Notes: generated by a model from the letters alone, not told the origin. 64,000 nucleotides of DNA from Polaribacter dokdonensis (GCF_024362345.1 NZ_CP101505.1:2749501-2813500); one strand, 5' to 3'; shown: positions 7,629 to 16,511, counted from the first letter of the stretch. Numbers and translations are program-made.

Positions 7629-8996
7629 TTAACCCCTAACATGATTAGGATTATAGCCTAAATAAGGAACTTCTCTTTCTTTAAAAATTATGCCATAATT
7701 CTCGAGCTCTTTTAAAATTGGTTCATAAACTTCTTTAAGAATTGGCAATTGAACACCAGGAGTTTTTATTTCTCCTTTTAATATTTTTAAAGCAGCAATA
7801 GCAACAGGTAAACCCACAGTTTTAGCCATTGCTGTATAGGTTTGATTTTCTCCTTTAACAACCAAACTGCTCTCTATCTGTTTTTTATTATTATTTAATT
7901 CGTAGCCAAATAAATGCTGCATAACAATCATGTCTTTGTCATCACTTTTTAGGGTCCAAGAATCTTCTAATATTTTTTGAAGGATTTGAGCAGGAGTTGC
8001 ATTTTTGAGTTTCACTTTTTTCTTTGGATTAAATAAATCCAATTCAACTAATTTTTCCCACATAATATCATCTTGATCAATCTTTAAGTAAGAGCGCAAT
8101 TTTAGTTCTACAGAATCAGAAGGCGAATAAGCTAAGAACAAGTTTACAAAATCACGATAACTCATGTTTTCAGAATCTTCTATGGTGTAAGAATCATCTG
8201 TCATGCCTAATTGAACAAAAATGTTCCATGCTCTAGAAAAACCAATCTTTCTAATAGTACCTCTATACATGGTTGGTATATTGTCTAAACCATACACACT
8301 TCTATATTTTAACGAATCTCTATTGGCATATGCTTCATATCTATTATTTTCTATTTTTAAGAATTCAGTTCTTCTAAATAATTTATGATAAGGAATGTAT
8401 TTATAAGTACTTTCTTGAATAAACATAGCAGCTCCTCCTTGACCCGCTAAAACTACATTTCTAGGATTCCAAGTAAATTTATAGTTCCATAGGTTGGTAT
8501 CACTTTCAGGAGCAACCAATCCTCCACAAAAAGATTCGAATAATAACATTTTACCTTTATTATTTCTAATAGAATCGATTACTTTCATGGCACTCATATG
8601 ATCTAAACCAGGATCTAGACCTATCTCATTCATAAAAACAAGATTGTTTTCTTTGGCTTGTTCATTCAATGCTTGCATCTCTTTAGAAATGTAAGATGCA
8701 GTTACCATATGTTTTTTAAGTGTAATACAATCTTTTGCTACTTCTATATGAAATCTTGCAGGCAACATAGAAATTACTAAATCACAATTTTTAATTTCAA
8801 GCTGTCTTTGGTTATCGTTAAATACATCAAACTGAATAACATTGGTTTTTTTATGGTTGTTAACCAATTGCTTGGCATTGTTAATGTCTAAATCTCCAAT
8901 CGTTAAAAACAGATTTTCTATATCTGCTTTGTCTAATAAGTATTTAATAAGAGATGAGCTTGATTTTCCAGCACCAATAATCAGAATGTTTTTCAT
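7629..8996 (-). CDS. Saccharopine dehydrogenase family protein (LYS9-like)
   Basis: A 455-aa protein with an N-terminal Rossmann fold (IGAGKSSSSLIKYLL, then TIGDLDINNAKQLV) and the family's C-terminal domain (EIGLDPGLDHMSA, FCGGLVAPESDTNLWNYKFTW). Homologues reduce or oxidise saccharopine in lysine metabolism or related imino acids. The N-terminal part binds NAD(P), the rest closes over the substrate. No lysine-degradation neighbour is present, so the substrate is not established. Its stop abuts the trmN stop directly. It is divergent from the DUF423 gene. Confidence 0.85.
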   Translation of the reverse strand: MKNILIIGAGKSSSSLIKYLLDKADIENLFLTIGDLDINNAKQLVNNHKKTNVIQFDVFNDNQRQLEIKNCDLVISMLPARFHIEVAKDCITLKKHMVTASYISKEMQALNEQAKENNLVFMNEIGLDPGLDHMSAMKVIDSIRNNKGKMLLFESFCGGLVAPESDTNLWNYKFTWNPRNVVLAGQGGAAMFIQESTYKYIPYHKLFRRTEFLKIENNRYEAYANRDSLKYRSVYGLDNIPTMYRGTIRKIGFSRAWNIFVQLGMTDDSYTIEDSENMSYRDFVNLFLAYSPSDSVELKLRSYLKIDQDDIMWEKLVELDLFNPKKKVKLKNATPAQILQKILEDSWTLKSDDKDMIVMQHLFGYELNNNKKQIESSLVVKGENQTYTAMAKTVGLPVAIAALKILKGEIKTPGVQLPILKEVYEPILKELENYGIIFKEREVPYLGYNPNHVRG

Positions 8997-9068
8997 GAAA
9001 TAAAACGTATTTTTGATAGATAAACGAAGATACTATAATTGTTTAAAATTTAACAGAAACACAAAAAA

Positions 9069-9449
9069 ATGTTTAAAAATTTAATTATTACTTGTTTTTT
9101 GGGATTGTCAGCTGTTATTCTAGGTGCTTTTGGAGCACACGCTTTAAAGGAAACTTTAAGTCCAGAAAATTTACAGAGTTTTGAAACTGCAGTTCGTTAT
9201 CAAATGTATCATGTAATAGTGCTCCTTATTATAAACCTCTATGATGGATTTACAGAAAAGCAAAAAAACACTATAAGTTATCTTTTATTCTCAGGTATTA
9301 TATTGTTCTCAGGATCTATCTATTGCATTCAGTTAACCTCTATAACTGCAAAATCTATTTGGTTTACAACACCTTTAGGAGGTTTGTTTTTTATAATTGC
9401 TTGGCTTTCAATGATTGTAATATTCGTAAAAAAAATAAGAAAGAATTAA
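9069..9449 (+). CDS. DUF423 (YgdD/YwdK) family membrane protein
   Basis: A 126-aa protein with four predicted membrane segments. It begins with the diagnostic pattern of the family, a first helix followed by GAFGAHALKETL, with later segments around HVIVLLIINLY, FSGIILFSGSIY and PLGGLFFIIAWLSM. The family is widespread, inner-membrane and of unknown function. The gene is monocistronic and followed by pckA 84 bp later with its own promoter. Confidence 0.88.
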   Translation: MFKNLIITCFLGLSAVILGAFGAHALKETLSPENLQSFETAVRYQMYHVIVLLIINLYDGFTEKQKNTISYLLFSGIILFSGSIYCIQLTSITAKSIWFTTPLGGLFFIIAWLSMIVIFVKKIRKN

Positions 9450-9497
9450 ATAATTCGTAAATCTTTTCTGATAATCACGTTGTTTTAAAATATTCAT

Positions 9498-9505
9498 TAG
9501 TTTTG
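9498..9505 (+). promoter_or_regulatory. -7 promoter element of pckA
   Basis: TAGTTTTG fits TAnnTTTG and lies 28 bp before the pckA ATG. A TTG is found at 9480-9482, a spacing slightly short of the usual one. Confidence 0.55.
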
Positions 9506-9533
9506 TTACTTATAAAAATCAAAAAATATTGAT

Positions 9534-11144
9534 ATGGTAGATACAAATACGAAATCGATTTCGTTAAATAGTCTAGGAATCAAAAATGCAACAATTCGTT
9601 ATCAATTAACTTCTAACGAATTACATCAAGTAACTTTAGAGAAAGAACAAGGAGTAGAATCATCTTTAGGCGCAATTGCTGTAAATACAGGTGAATTTAC
9701 AGGTCGTTCACCTATGGATCGTTTTATTGTAAAAGATGAAATTACCAAAGACGAAGTTTGGTGGAGTAACATTAATTTACCTTTTGATGAAAATAAATTC
9801 GATAGTCTTTATAATAAGGTTGTAGATTATTTATCTGAAAAAGAAATCTTTGTAAGAGATAGTTATGCTTGTGCAGACGAAAATTACAAATTAAATATTA
9901 GAGTGGTTAATGAATATCCTTGGAGCAACATGTTTGCTTACAATATGTTCTTAAGGCCAACTGAAGATGAGTTACAAAATTTCACTCCTGAATGGACAGT
10001 AATTAATGCACCAGGTTTTATGGCAGATGCTGCTGTAGATGGAACTCGTCAGCACAATTTTGCAATTTTAAATTTTTCTAAGAAAATTGCTTTAATTGGT
10101 GGTACTGGTTATACAGGTGAAATTAAAAAAGGTATTTTTTCTGCTCTTAACTTTATATTACCAGTTTATAAAAATACACTACCTATGCATTGTTCTGCAA
10201 ACGTAGGTAAGGAAGGAGATACAGCTATTTTCTTTGGTTTATCTGGTACAGGTAAAACTACGTTATCTACAGATCCAAATAGAAGTTTAATTGGAGATGA
10301 TGAACATGGTTGGACAGCAGAAAACACAGTTTTTAATTTTGAAGGAGGTTGTTATGCAAAAGTGATTAATTTATCACAAGAGCAAGAACCAGAAATCTTT
10401 TCTGCAATTAAAAAAGGCGCAATTTTAGAGAATGTAATTATGGATGATAATGGAGTAGTCGATTTTACAGACACTTCAATTACCCAAAATACAAGAGTTA
10501 GTTATCCTATTTATCATATAGATAATATTCAGAAACCATCAATAGGTAAAAACCCAAAAAACATCTTCTTTTTAACAGCAGATGCATTTGGCGTATTGCC
10601 TCCAATATCTAAATTAACACCTAGTCAAGCAGCTTATCACTTTATCTCTGGTTATACAGCAAAAGTGGCAGGTACAGAGGCAGGTGTAACAGAACCAGTA
10701 CCAAGTTTTTCAGCTTGTTTTGGAGCACCATTTATGCCTTTGCATCCTACTAGATATGCAGAAATGCTTAGTAAGAAAATGACAGATGCAGGTGTAAACG
10801 TTTGGTTAGTAAACACAGGTTGGTCTGGAGGTAAATATGGTGTAGGTAGAAGAATGCCATTAAAATATACTAGAGCAATGATTACTGCAGTTTTAAATGG
10901 AGATTTAAAAGATTATACTTACGAAGATTACCATATTCACTCAGTATTTGGAGTTGCACAACCAAGATCTTGTCCTGGAGTGCCAACAGAATTATTAAGT
11001 CCGCGAGCAACTTGGAATAATGATGATGCTTATTACGAAACTGCTTTTAAATTATCGAATGCATTTAGAAATAACTTTAAACAGTTTGAAGAATTTGCAA
11101 GCGAAGAAATTAGAAGAGGTGGTCCTCAAAGATATGCTTATTAG
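9534..11144 (+). CDS. pckA: Phosphoenolpyruvate carboxykinase (ATP)
   Basis: A 536-aa enzyme that converts oxaloacetate and ATP to phosphoenolpyruvate, CO2 and ADP, the first committed step of gluconeogenesis. It has GRSPMDRF (oxaloacetate site), the PEPCK-specific kinase loop GLSGTGKTTLS near residue 240, the metal-binding IGDDEHGW, and the C-terminal GWSGGKYGVGRRM. The length is normal for the ATP-dependent family. It is transcribed alone, with a -7 element 28 bp upstream and a strong terminator 27 bp downstream. It fits growth on amino acids, including the hydroxyproline route encoded later in the window. Confidence 0.97.
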   Translation: MVDTNTKSISLNSLGIKNATIRYQLTSNELHQVTLEKEQGVESSLGAIAVNTGEFTGRSPMDRFIVKDEITKDEVWWSNINLPFDENKFDSLYNKVVDYLSEKEIFVRDSYACADENYKLNIRVVNEYPWSNMFAYNMFLRPTEDELQNFTPEWTVINAPGFMADAAVDGTRQHNFAILNFSKKIALIGGTGYTGEIKKGIFSALNFILPVYKNTLPMHCSANVGKEGDTAIFFGLSGTGKTTLSTDPNRSLIGDDEHGWTAENTVFNFEGGCYAKVINLSQEQEPEIFSAIKKGAILENVIMDDNGVVDFTDTSITQNTRVSYPIYHIDNIQKPSIGKNPKNIFFLTADAFGVLPPISKLTPSQAAYHFISGYTAKVAGTEAGVTEPVPSFSACFGAPFMPLHPTRYAEMLSKKMTDAGVNVWLVNTGWSGGKYGVGRRMPLKYTRAMITAVLNGDLKDYTYEDYHIHSVFGVAQPRSCPGVPTELLSPRATWNNDDAYYETAFKLSNAFRNNFKQFEEFASEEIRRGGPQRYAY

Positions 11145-11170
11145 TTAGCATAGTTTTTAGTTTAAATCAG

Positions 11171-11199
11171 AAACACCTCATTTATATGAGGTGTTTTTT
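11171..11199 (+). terminator. Rho-independent terminator of pckA
   Basis: A 10-bp stem (AACACCTCAT/ATGAGGTGTT) with a 4-nt loop, followed by T6, lies 27 bp after the pckA stop. Confidence 0.85.
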
Positions 11200-11239
11200 G
11201 ATTTAAAAAAGTATCTTTAGTTCATAAAACTTGTTTTGA

Positions 11240-12466
11240 ATGATTAAAAAATGGTTTCAGAATATTGGTCCAGGAACTTTGGTTGCAGCTGCTTTTATTG
11301 GTCCAGGAACTGTTACATTATGCACAACAGCAGGTGTAAATTTCGGTTTCAATTTACTTTGGGCAATGTTACTTTCTATAATTGCAACCATTGTTTTACA
11401 AGAAATGGCTGCAAGGTTGGGAATCATAGCGCAAAAAGGTTTGTCTGAAGTAATCAGAGAAGAAATTAAAGTTCCATTTTTAAAACAATTTATCACCTTA
11501 TTAATTTTATCAGCAATTGTAATTGGTAATGCCTCTTATGAAGCAGGTAATATTAGTGGGGGAATTCTTGGCTTAGAAACTATTCTTGGAGAAATCTCTT
11601 ATAACATAGGCGAATTATCTATTAATTTTCTAAGTATCGCTATTGGTATCATTGCATTTGTACTTTTATATATTGGGAATTACAAGTTCCTAGAAAAAGC
11701 ATTGGTAACCTTAGTGATTTTAATGAGTTTTTCATTTGTAGTTACAGCAATTATTACTCAGCCAAATATAGGAGAAGTACTAAATGGCTTGTTAGTTCCT
11801 AAATTTCCAGAAAAAAGTTTACTTACCATAATTGGTTTAATAGGTACAACAGTTGTTCCTTATAATTTATTTTTACATGCCTCGCTTGTTAAAGAAAGAT
11901 GGTCTCAAAAAGAAGATTTAAAACTTGCAAAAAAAGATACAATAGTATCCATTATTTTAGGAGGTTTAGTCTCTATAGCTATTATCATTTCAGCAGCTTC
12001 AATTCCTTCAAAAGATATTTTAAATGCAGCAGATTTAGCAAAAGGTTTAGCGCCTTTATATGGAGAATTTGCAAAATATTTTCTGGCACTAGGTTTGTTT
12101 GCAGCAGGTATTACTTCTGCAATTACAGCTCCTTTAGCAGCTGCTTATGTAGCTAAAGGTTGCTTAGGCTTTAAAGGAGGCTTGCAATCTAAATGGTTTA
12201 GATTGGTATGGATGATTATTCTGTTTTTAGGTGTTTTGTTTTCGTCAATAGGAATAAAACCTATAGAAATTATAAAATTTGCTCAAATTGCAAATGGCAT
12301 GCTTTTGCCAATTATAGCTGGTATTTTACTGTGGATAATGAATAAGAAAAATGTTCTTGGAATTCATGTAAATAGCAAAACACAAAATGTTTTTGGATTT
12401 ATAATTTTGCTAGTCTCAATTTTTCTTGGAGCTAAAGGAATTCTAAAGGTTTTTAATTTTATTTAA
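11240..12466 (+). CDS. Nramp family divalent metal/solute transporter
   Basis: A 408-aa membrane protein with about 11 transmembrane segments. It opens with the Nramp signature GPGTLVAAAFIGPGTV in helix 1 and has the helix-6 region TTVVPYNLFLHASL. Canonical Mn/Fe Nramps carry DPGN in helix 1 and MPH in helix 6. Here these read GPGT and VPYNLF, so the usual metal ligands Asp, Asn and Met are missing and a different cargo is likely. pxpA starts on the base after its stop, so it is the first gene of the 5-oxoprolinase operon. Bacillus subtilis has the same pairing (ycsG with ycsF-kipIA). Confidence 0.9.
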   Translation: MIKKWFQNIGPGTLVAAAFIGPGTVTLCTTAGVNFGFNLLWAMLLSIIATIVLQEMAARLGIIAQKGLSEVIREEIKVPFLKQFITLLILSAIVIGNASYEAGNISGGILGLETILGEISYNIGELSINFLSIAIGIIAFVLLYIGNYKFLEKALVTLVILMSFSFVVTAIITQPNIGEVLNGLLVPKFPEKSLLTIIGLIGTTVVPYNLFLHASLVKERWSQKEDLKLAKKDTIVSIILGGLVSIAIIISAASIPSKDILNAADLAKGLAPLYGEFAKYFLALGLFAAGITSAITAPLAAAYVAKGCLGFKGGLQSKWFRLVWMIILFLGVLFSSIGIKPIEIIKFAQIANGMLLPIIAGILLWIMNKKNVLGIHVNSKTQNVFGFIILLVSIFLGAKGILKVFNFI

Positions 12467-13198
12467 ATGAAGATTGATATAAATTGTGATGTTGGAGAAG
12501 GAGAAGGTAATGAGCAGTTTCTAATGCCTTATATTTCTTCTTGTAATATTGCTTGTGGAGGTCATTTTGGTAATGTAAATACTATTGATAAAACCATACA
12601 ATTGGCAATTGAGAATCAAGTTAAAATTGGTGCTCATCCTTCTTTTCCAGATAAAGAAAATTTTGGTAGAAAACTGATGAATATTTCTGATGAGGAATTA
12701 AAAGAAAGTATCAATTCTCAACTCAATTTATGTAAAGAAAGAATGTCTTTAGTTGGTGCAAAATTACATCACATAAAACCACATGGAGCATTGTATAATG
12801 CAATTGCTGTTAATGAAAAGTTGGCTGTTTTTTTTGCTAATCTTGTAAAACCATATTTAAAAGAAGCATATTTATATGTGCCCTATAATTCTGTAATAGC
12901 GAAAGTAGCTTTGAAGAAAAATATCACTATAAAATATGAAGCTTTTGCAGATAGAAATTATAATGATGATTTAACCCTTGTTTCTCGGACTAAAAATAAC
13001 GCTTTGTTGGTTGATAAAAATGAAGTTTTAAATCATACTTTACATATGATTAAATATCAAAATGTGAAAACAATTTCTGATTTAGAAATACCAATAAAAG
13101 CAGATACTTTTTGCGTTCATGGAGATACAAAGAATGCTATAGAAATTGTAAAATTTATAAATAAACAACTTACCGAAAAAGGTTTTTCTATTGGTTAA
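12467..13198 (+). CDS. pxpA: 5-oxoprolinase subunit A (LamB/YcsF family)
   Basis: A 243-aa protein of full family length that, with PxpB and PxpC, hydrolyses 5-oxoproline to glutamate using ATP. The LamB/YcsF signatures are clear: DINCDVGEGEGN at the N-terminus, NIACGGHFGN, and HHIKPHGALYNA in the middle. It starts immediately after the transporter stop and overlaps pxpB by 8 bp, so the four genes form a tightly coupled operon. 5-Oxoproline forms spontaneously from glutamine and glutamyl peptides, and this set recycles it. Confidence 0.95.
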   Translation: MKIDINCDVGEGEGNEQFLMPYISSCNIACGGHFGNVNTIDKTIQLAIENQVKIGAHPSFPDKENFGRKLMNISDEELKESINSQLNLCKERMSLVGAKLHHIKPHGALYNAIAVNEKLAVFFANLVKPYLKEAYLYVPYNSVIAKVALKKNITIKYEAFADRNYNDDLTLVSRTKNNALLVDKNEVLNHTLHMIKYQNVKTISDLEIPIKADTFCVHGDTKNAIEIVKFINKQLTEKGFSIG

Positions 13199-13922
13199 AC
13201 AAATATCATACAAGCAATTTGGAGCCAAAGCAATTCTTATTGAGTGGCAGTCTATTATTAGTGATGAAATATTACAAGACATCTTGCTTTTTAAATCTAA
13301 AATCAACTTAGATAAAAATATAGCAATTATTGATTTGGTTCAGGGCTATAATTCTTTAACTGTCGTTTATAAAAATGATATAATCAAATTTGAAGAAAAA
13401 GTAAATCAACTAAAAGCTATTTACCAATTACCAACCCAATTAGTGAAGCAACAATTTTATCAATGGGAAATTCCTGTATGTTATGATTTGCAATTTGGTA
13501 TAGATTTAGAAGAAATGGCTACGAGTTCTAAACTTGATTTAGAAGAGATTATTCGTTTACACTCAGAAGCTTTATATCGTGTTTACTTTATTGGCTTTTT
13601 ACCAGGGTTTCTGTATTTAGGAGGATTAAATTCAAACATTTTTTTTGATAGAAGACCAAACCCTAGATTAAATGTACCTAAAGGAACTGTGGCTATTGGA
13701 GGCAAACAAACAGGTATTTATCCTAATGCTTCTGCAGGTGGTTGGAATATTATTGGCAGAACTCCTATTCATTTTTTTGATGCAGAAAATGAAAACCCTT
13801 GTTTTGCAAAAGCAGGTGATTATATTAAGTTTAAAAGTATTTCAATTGAGGAATTTAAAGAATTAGAAATTGCAATTAATGAGAAGAACCATCAACCCTT
13901 AAAGACTTTATATAATGCTTAA
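13191..13922 (+). CDS. pxpB: 5-oxoprolinase subunit B (KipI family)
   Basis: A 243-aa protein of the KipI/PxpB family, which forms the carboxyltransferase-like complex with PxpC. The diagnostic motif GFLPGFLYLGGL is present, followed by PRLNVPKGTVAIGGKQTGIY. Translation most likely begins at a TTG at 13191 that overlaps the end of pxpA by 8 bp. This is consistent with translational coupling, and no ATG lies nearby before conserved sequence. The B. subtilis homologue was first described as an inhibitor of kinase KinA; the metabolic role is now established. Confidence 0.93.
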   Translation: MVKQISYKQFGAKAILIEWQSIISDEILQDILLFKSKINLDKNIAIIDLVQGYNSLTVVYKNDIIKFEEKVNQLKAIYQLPTQLVKQQFYQWEIPVCYDLQFGIDLEEMATSSKLDLEEIIRLHSEALYRVYFIGFLPGFLYLGGLNSNIFFDRRPNPRLNVPKGTVAIGGKQTGIYPNASAGGWNIIGRTPIHFFDAENENPCFAKAGDYIKFKSISIEEFKELEIAINEKNHQPLKTLYNA

Positions 13923-14766
13923 AATTTTAAAGACGGGTTTTTTAAGCTCTATTCAAGATAAAGGTAGATTTGGTTTTGCTTCTAAAGGTGTACCAATTTC
14001 AGGAGCTATGGATGCTTATTCTGCAGATTTAGCAAATGCTATATTGAATAATGCAGAAACAGATGCAGTTATAGAAGTAACTCTAGGCAATTGTACGTTT
14101 CAGTTCTTAGCAGATACTACAATTTGCATTACAGGTGGAGATTTTACGCCAAAATTAAATGGAACTACAATTCAATTAAATAAAATTATACCTATTTTTA
14201 AAACCGATATTTTAACTTTTCAAAAAGTAAATTATGGTGTACGATGTTATTTAGCTGTTAAAGGTGGTTTTTTAACTGACCAAATATTGGGAAGTAAAAG
14301 TTATTACTCTATTATTACAAATAGCAATAGCATTCATAAAGGTGATTTATTACCTTACCATGAATTAAGAGAGATAAGTTCAAAGATTCAATCATCAATA
14401 AAAATTAATAAAAATCATTATAAAGAAACTGAAATAGCATGTTATAAAGGTCCTGAGTTTCATTCGTTAGACGATGAACAAAAGAAGTTTCTACTAGAAA
14501 CAACCTTTACAATATCTAAAGATAATTCTAGAATGGGGTATAAGTTGAATGAACTTTTAGTAAATGAGTTGCCTCAATTATTAACATCGTCTGTTTTTCC
14601 TGGTACAGTTCAACTAACAAAATCGGGAACCTTAATTGTGTTAATGAGAGACTGCCAAACAACAGGTGGTTATCCTAGAATATTGCAATTAACAGAACAA
14701 GCAATTAATCAGTTAGCACAGAAAACGAGCTCAGATTCCTTTAAATTTAAGGTAAAACTCATTTGA
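13915..14766 (+). CDS. pxpC: 5-oxoprolinase subunit C (KipA, biotin-dependent carboxyltransferase family)
   Basis: A 283-aa protein whose family is also annotated as urea amidolyase-like or biotin-dependent carboxyltransferase. It has the start signature SIQDKGRFGFASKGVPISG, the central GGFLTDQILGSKSYY and the late DCQTTGGYPRI. It overlaps pxpB by 8 bp and is the last gene of the operon. It is slightly shorter than the usual 300-330 aa. No clear terminator follows. The next promoter, for the YtxH operon, begins at its stop codon. Confidence 0.93.
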   Translation: MLKILKTGFLSSIQDKGRFGFASKGVPISGAMDAYSADLANAILNNAETDAVIEVTLGNCTFQFLADTTICITGGDFTPKLNGTTIQLNKIIPIFKTDILTFQKVNYGVRCYLAVKGGFLTDQILGSKSYYSIITNSNSIHKGDLLPYHELREISSKIQSSIKINKNHYKETEIACYKGPEFHSLDDEQKKFLLETTFTISKDNSRMGYKLNELLVNELPQLLTSSVFPGTVQLTKSGTLIVLMRDCQTTGGYPRILQLTEQAINQLAQKTSSDSFKFKVKLI

Positions 14767-14820
14767 GTTAAGATTTCGTTTTTATGAGTTAAAGGCAAAA
14801 TCGGTTCTCGTATATCTTTG
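14763..14820 (+). promoter_or_regulatory. Two-repeat activator promoter of the YtxH operon (member A)
   Basis: A distal repeat TTGAGTTAAG begins at 14763. A proximal repeat ATGAGTTAAAGG begins at 14784, 21 bp on. The -7 box TATCTTTG begins at 14813, 29 bp after the proximal repeat. The -7 context TATATCTTTGCAGTGT is the same as at 19282-19297 except for one base. The proximal repeat overlaps the expected -33 region, the usual place for a class II AraC-type activator. Confidence 0.75.
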
Positions 14821-14875
14821 CAGTGTGCTTGAGCAAATGCAAAAAAATAAGTTTAACAATTAAAAATCATAAACC

Positions 14876-15232
14876 ATGAGTAATTTATCAAATTTTATAT
14901 TAGGTGCTGCAGTAGGTAGCGTTTTAGGTATTCTATATGCTCCAGATAAAGGAGAAGAAACTAGAAAAAAATTATTAGCAGAGGCTTTAGTAGCTAAAGA
15001 TAAGCTAGCAGAATCTGCAGAAGAAATTAAAGATAAAGTTGGTTCTACAGTAACGAATCAAAAACAAAATTTAGAATCTCAATTAGAAAATGTAATGTCT
15101 AATGTAAGTTACAAAGCAGAAGATGTTATTACTACTTTAGAGAGAAAATTGAGTGAATTAAAAGAGAAAAACAAGCATCTTCAAAAAAACACAGTTGAAG
15201 ATTTAGAAGATAAATTTAACCAAACTGTATAA
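14876..15232 (+). CDS. YtxH domain-containing protein
   Basis: A 118-aa protein with one N-terminal membrane segment rich in Gly/Ala (FILGAAVGSVLGILYAPDKG). This is the hallmark of YtxH proteins, followed by ETRKKL and a long charged helical tail suited to a coiled coil. YtxH is a general-stress gene in Bacillus; the molecular role is unknown. It is first in a four-gene operon with a holin-like protein, a DUF6327-like protein and a lipoprotein. The two-repeat promoter lies upstream. Confidence 0.88.
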   Translation: MSNLSNFILGAAVGSVLGILYAPDKGEETRKKLLAEALVAKDKLAESAEEIKDKVGSTVTNQKQNLESQLENVMSNVSYKAEDVITTLERKLSELKEKNKHLQKNTVEDLEDKFNQTV

Positions 15233-15237
15233 TATAA

Positions 15238-15633
15238 ATGTTAGGTCAAGAAACTAAAAGTAGCACTTCAGATAGTACTATAGATATAGCAAAGAGATAT
15301 TCAGAAACTTCTTACAAGTATATTAAACTTAAGATTTTTCACTTGCTTACTTCTAATATAGCTTTATTAGCTAAGGTGTTTGTAATTGGTGTCTTGTTTT
15401 TAATATCAATATTATTTTTATCAATTTCAGGAGCTTTAGCAATTGGTGAAGAATTAAAAAGTATGCCATTAGGATTTTTAAGTATTTTCTTAATTTACTT
15501 AATATTAACCTTAATTGCTTATTTATTAAGAAAGAAAATTAATAAATCTGTTATTACCTCTTTTGCAGATAAGTTTTTCAGTCAAGAAGAACCAATCAAG
15601 CCAAATGAAATTGCAAAAAAACAATCAAACTAA
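15238..15633 (+). CDS. Phage holin family (Phage_holin_3_6-like) membrane protein
   Basis: A 131-aa protein with two strong hydrophobic segments (AKVFVIGVLFLISILFLSIS and MPLGFLSIFLIYLILTLIAY) followed by a Lys-rich cytoplasmic tail. This pattern matches the so-called phage-holin family 3_6, which despite its name is mostly chromosomal and associated with stress genes. It starts 5 bp after the YtxH gene. No lysis gene or other phage gene is nearby, so a prophage origin is unlikely. Confidence 0.8.
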   Translation: MLGQETKSSTSDSTIDIAKRYSETSYKYIKLKIFHLLTSNIALLAKVFVIGVLFLISILFLSISGALAIGEELKSMPLGFLSIFLIYLILTLIAYLLRKKINKSVITSFADKFFSQEEPIKPNEIAKKQSN

Positions 15634-15640
15634 ACTACTA

Positions 15641-15841
15641 ATGAAACCATATCAAAATTTCGAGCAGATAGAATATGATCTAAAGGTTTTAAACCTAGAA
15701 AGAAAAATTGCCTTCGAGGAATTAAAAAGTGTAAAACAAGATTTTGAAGAAACACTTAAGCCTATGAATATTTTAGGAGGAGCTTTAAAGTTCTTAGGTA
15801 AATATGGAGCTTTATTATTAGTAAAAAAGTTCTTCAAATAG
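15641..15841 (+). CDS. Small DUF6327-like protein
   Basis: A 66-aa protein starting with MKPYQNFEQIEYDLKVLNLE, then a charged helix and a hydrophobic C-terminal segment (ILGGALKFLGKYGALLLVKK). The beginning resembles the DUF6327 family of Bacteroidetes, which is often found beside YtxH and holin-like genes; this is from memory and not tested. An in-frame ATG at 15563 would overlap the holin-like gene by more than 70 bp. The ATG at 15641, 7 bp after that gene's stop, is therefore preferred. Confidence 0.65.
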   Translation: MKPYQNFEQIEYDLKVLNLERKIAFEELKSVKQDFEETLKPMNILGGALKFLGKYGALLLVKKFFK

Positions 15842-15866
15842 AATTAATTAAACTAAAAAAAATATT

Positions 15867-16451
15867 ATGAAAAAAGTAATTATGACAATTATGACAGCTG
15901 CTGTATTAGTAAGTTGTGATGTAGACCAAACTAAAGAAACTAAATTACCAGAAGTAGATGTAGAAATCGAAACTGAAGCAGGACAATTACCAGCTTTTGA
16001 TGTAGATTGGGCAGAAGTAAATGTTGGTACAACAACAAAAACTGTAACTGTACCTAAAGTGGTTGTAGTAATGGAAGAAGTAGAGGTAGAAGTACCTTAT
16101 GTAGATGTAGATATGCCAGATGATATAAATGGTGAAAAAGAGGAGCAAACTTTAATGGTAGAAGCAGAGGTTTCTGATAAAGAACATGCTATTAAAATTA
16201 AAGAAATAAGAGCAATGAATAATAACTTAATTGTAATTTCTGAATTAACAGAAATGACATCAAGTTTAGGAGATAAAAAAATTAGAATATCTGATCAAGT
16301 AACTTTAAATGCACCAGATATGAACGTTAAATATTACGTTGTTGGTGAAAGACCAGATAGAGTATTTAATACAAAATATAAGTACTATTCAGATATGAAT
16401 ACCTTAAATGAAAAATTAGGAAAAGATTATAAAGTTATTTATAAGAAGTAA
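15867..16451 (+). CDS. Lipoprotein of unknown function, last gene of the YtxH operon
   Basis: A 194-aa protein with a short lipoprotein signal (MKKVIMTIMTAAVLVSCDVD). After the lipidated Cys comes an unusual acidic stretch made of alternating Val/Glu/Asp units (VDVEIETEAG, EVEVEVPYVDVDMPDD) and then a mixed alpha/beta domain of about 90 residues. I recognise no family. It follows the previous gene by 25 bp and is closed by a strong terminator, so it probably belongs to the same stress operon and acts in the periplasm. Confidence 0.72.
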   Translation: MKKVIMTIMTAAVLVSCDVDQTKETKLPEVDVEIETEAGQLPAFDVDWAEVNVGTTTKTVTVPKVVVVMEEVEVEVPYVDVDMPDDINGEKEEQTLMVEAEVSDKEHAIKIKEIRAMNNNLIVISELTEMTSSLGDKKIRISDQVTLNAPDMNVKYYVVGERPDRVFNTKYKYYSDMNTLNEKLGKDYKVIYKK

Positions 16452-16474
16452 TTTTATAATGGTTGGTTGATTTT

Positions 16475-16510
16475 AAAGCCTTGATATTCTTAGAATATCA
16501 AGGCTTTTTT
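16475..16510. terminator. Bidirectional terminator between the YtxH operon and the AraC gene
   Basis: A long stem of about 14 bp (AAAGCCTTGATATTC/GAATATCAAGGCTTT) with a tiny loop is flanked by T-runs on both strands. It ends the plus-strand operon and the minus-strand regulator gene, which stops at 16512. The 12-mer GGTTGGTTGATT stands just upstream at 16461. Confidence 0.85.
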
Positions 16511-16511
16511 A

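Noticed and set aside
15238..15633. Prophage suggested by the holin-like gene
   Set aside because: No endolysin, structural, integrase or portal gene is nearby. This family is mostly chromosomal and co-occurs with stress genes.
15563..15640. Longer start for the small DUF6327-like gene
   Set aside because: It would overlap the holin-like gene by more than 70 bp, and the extra residues do not look conserved. The ATG at 15641 fits the spacing.
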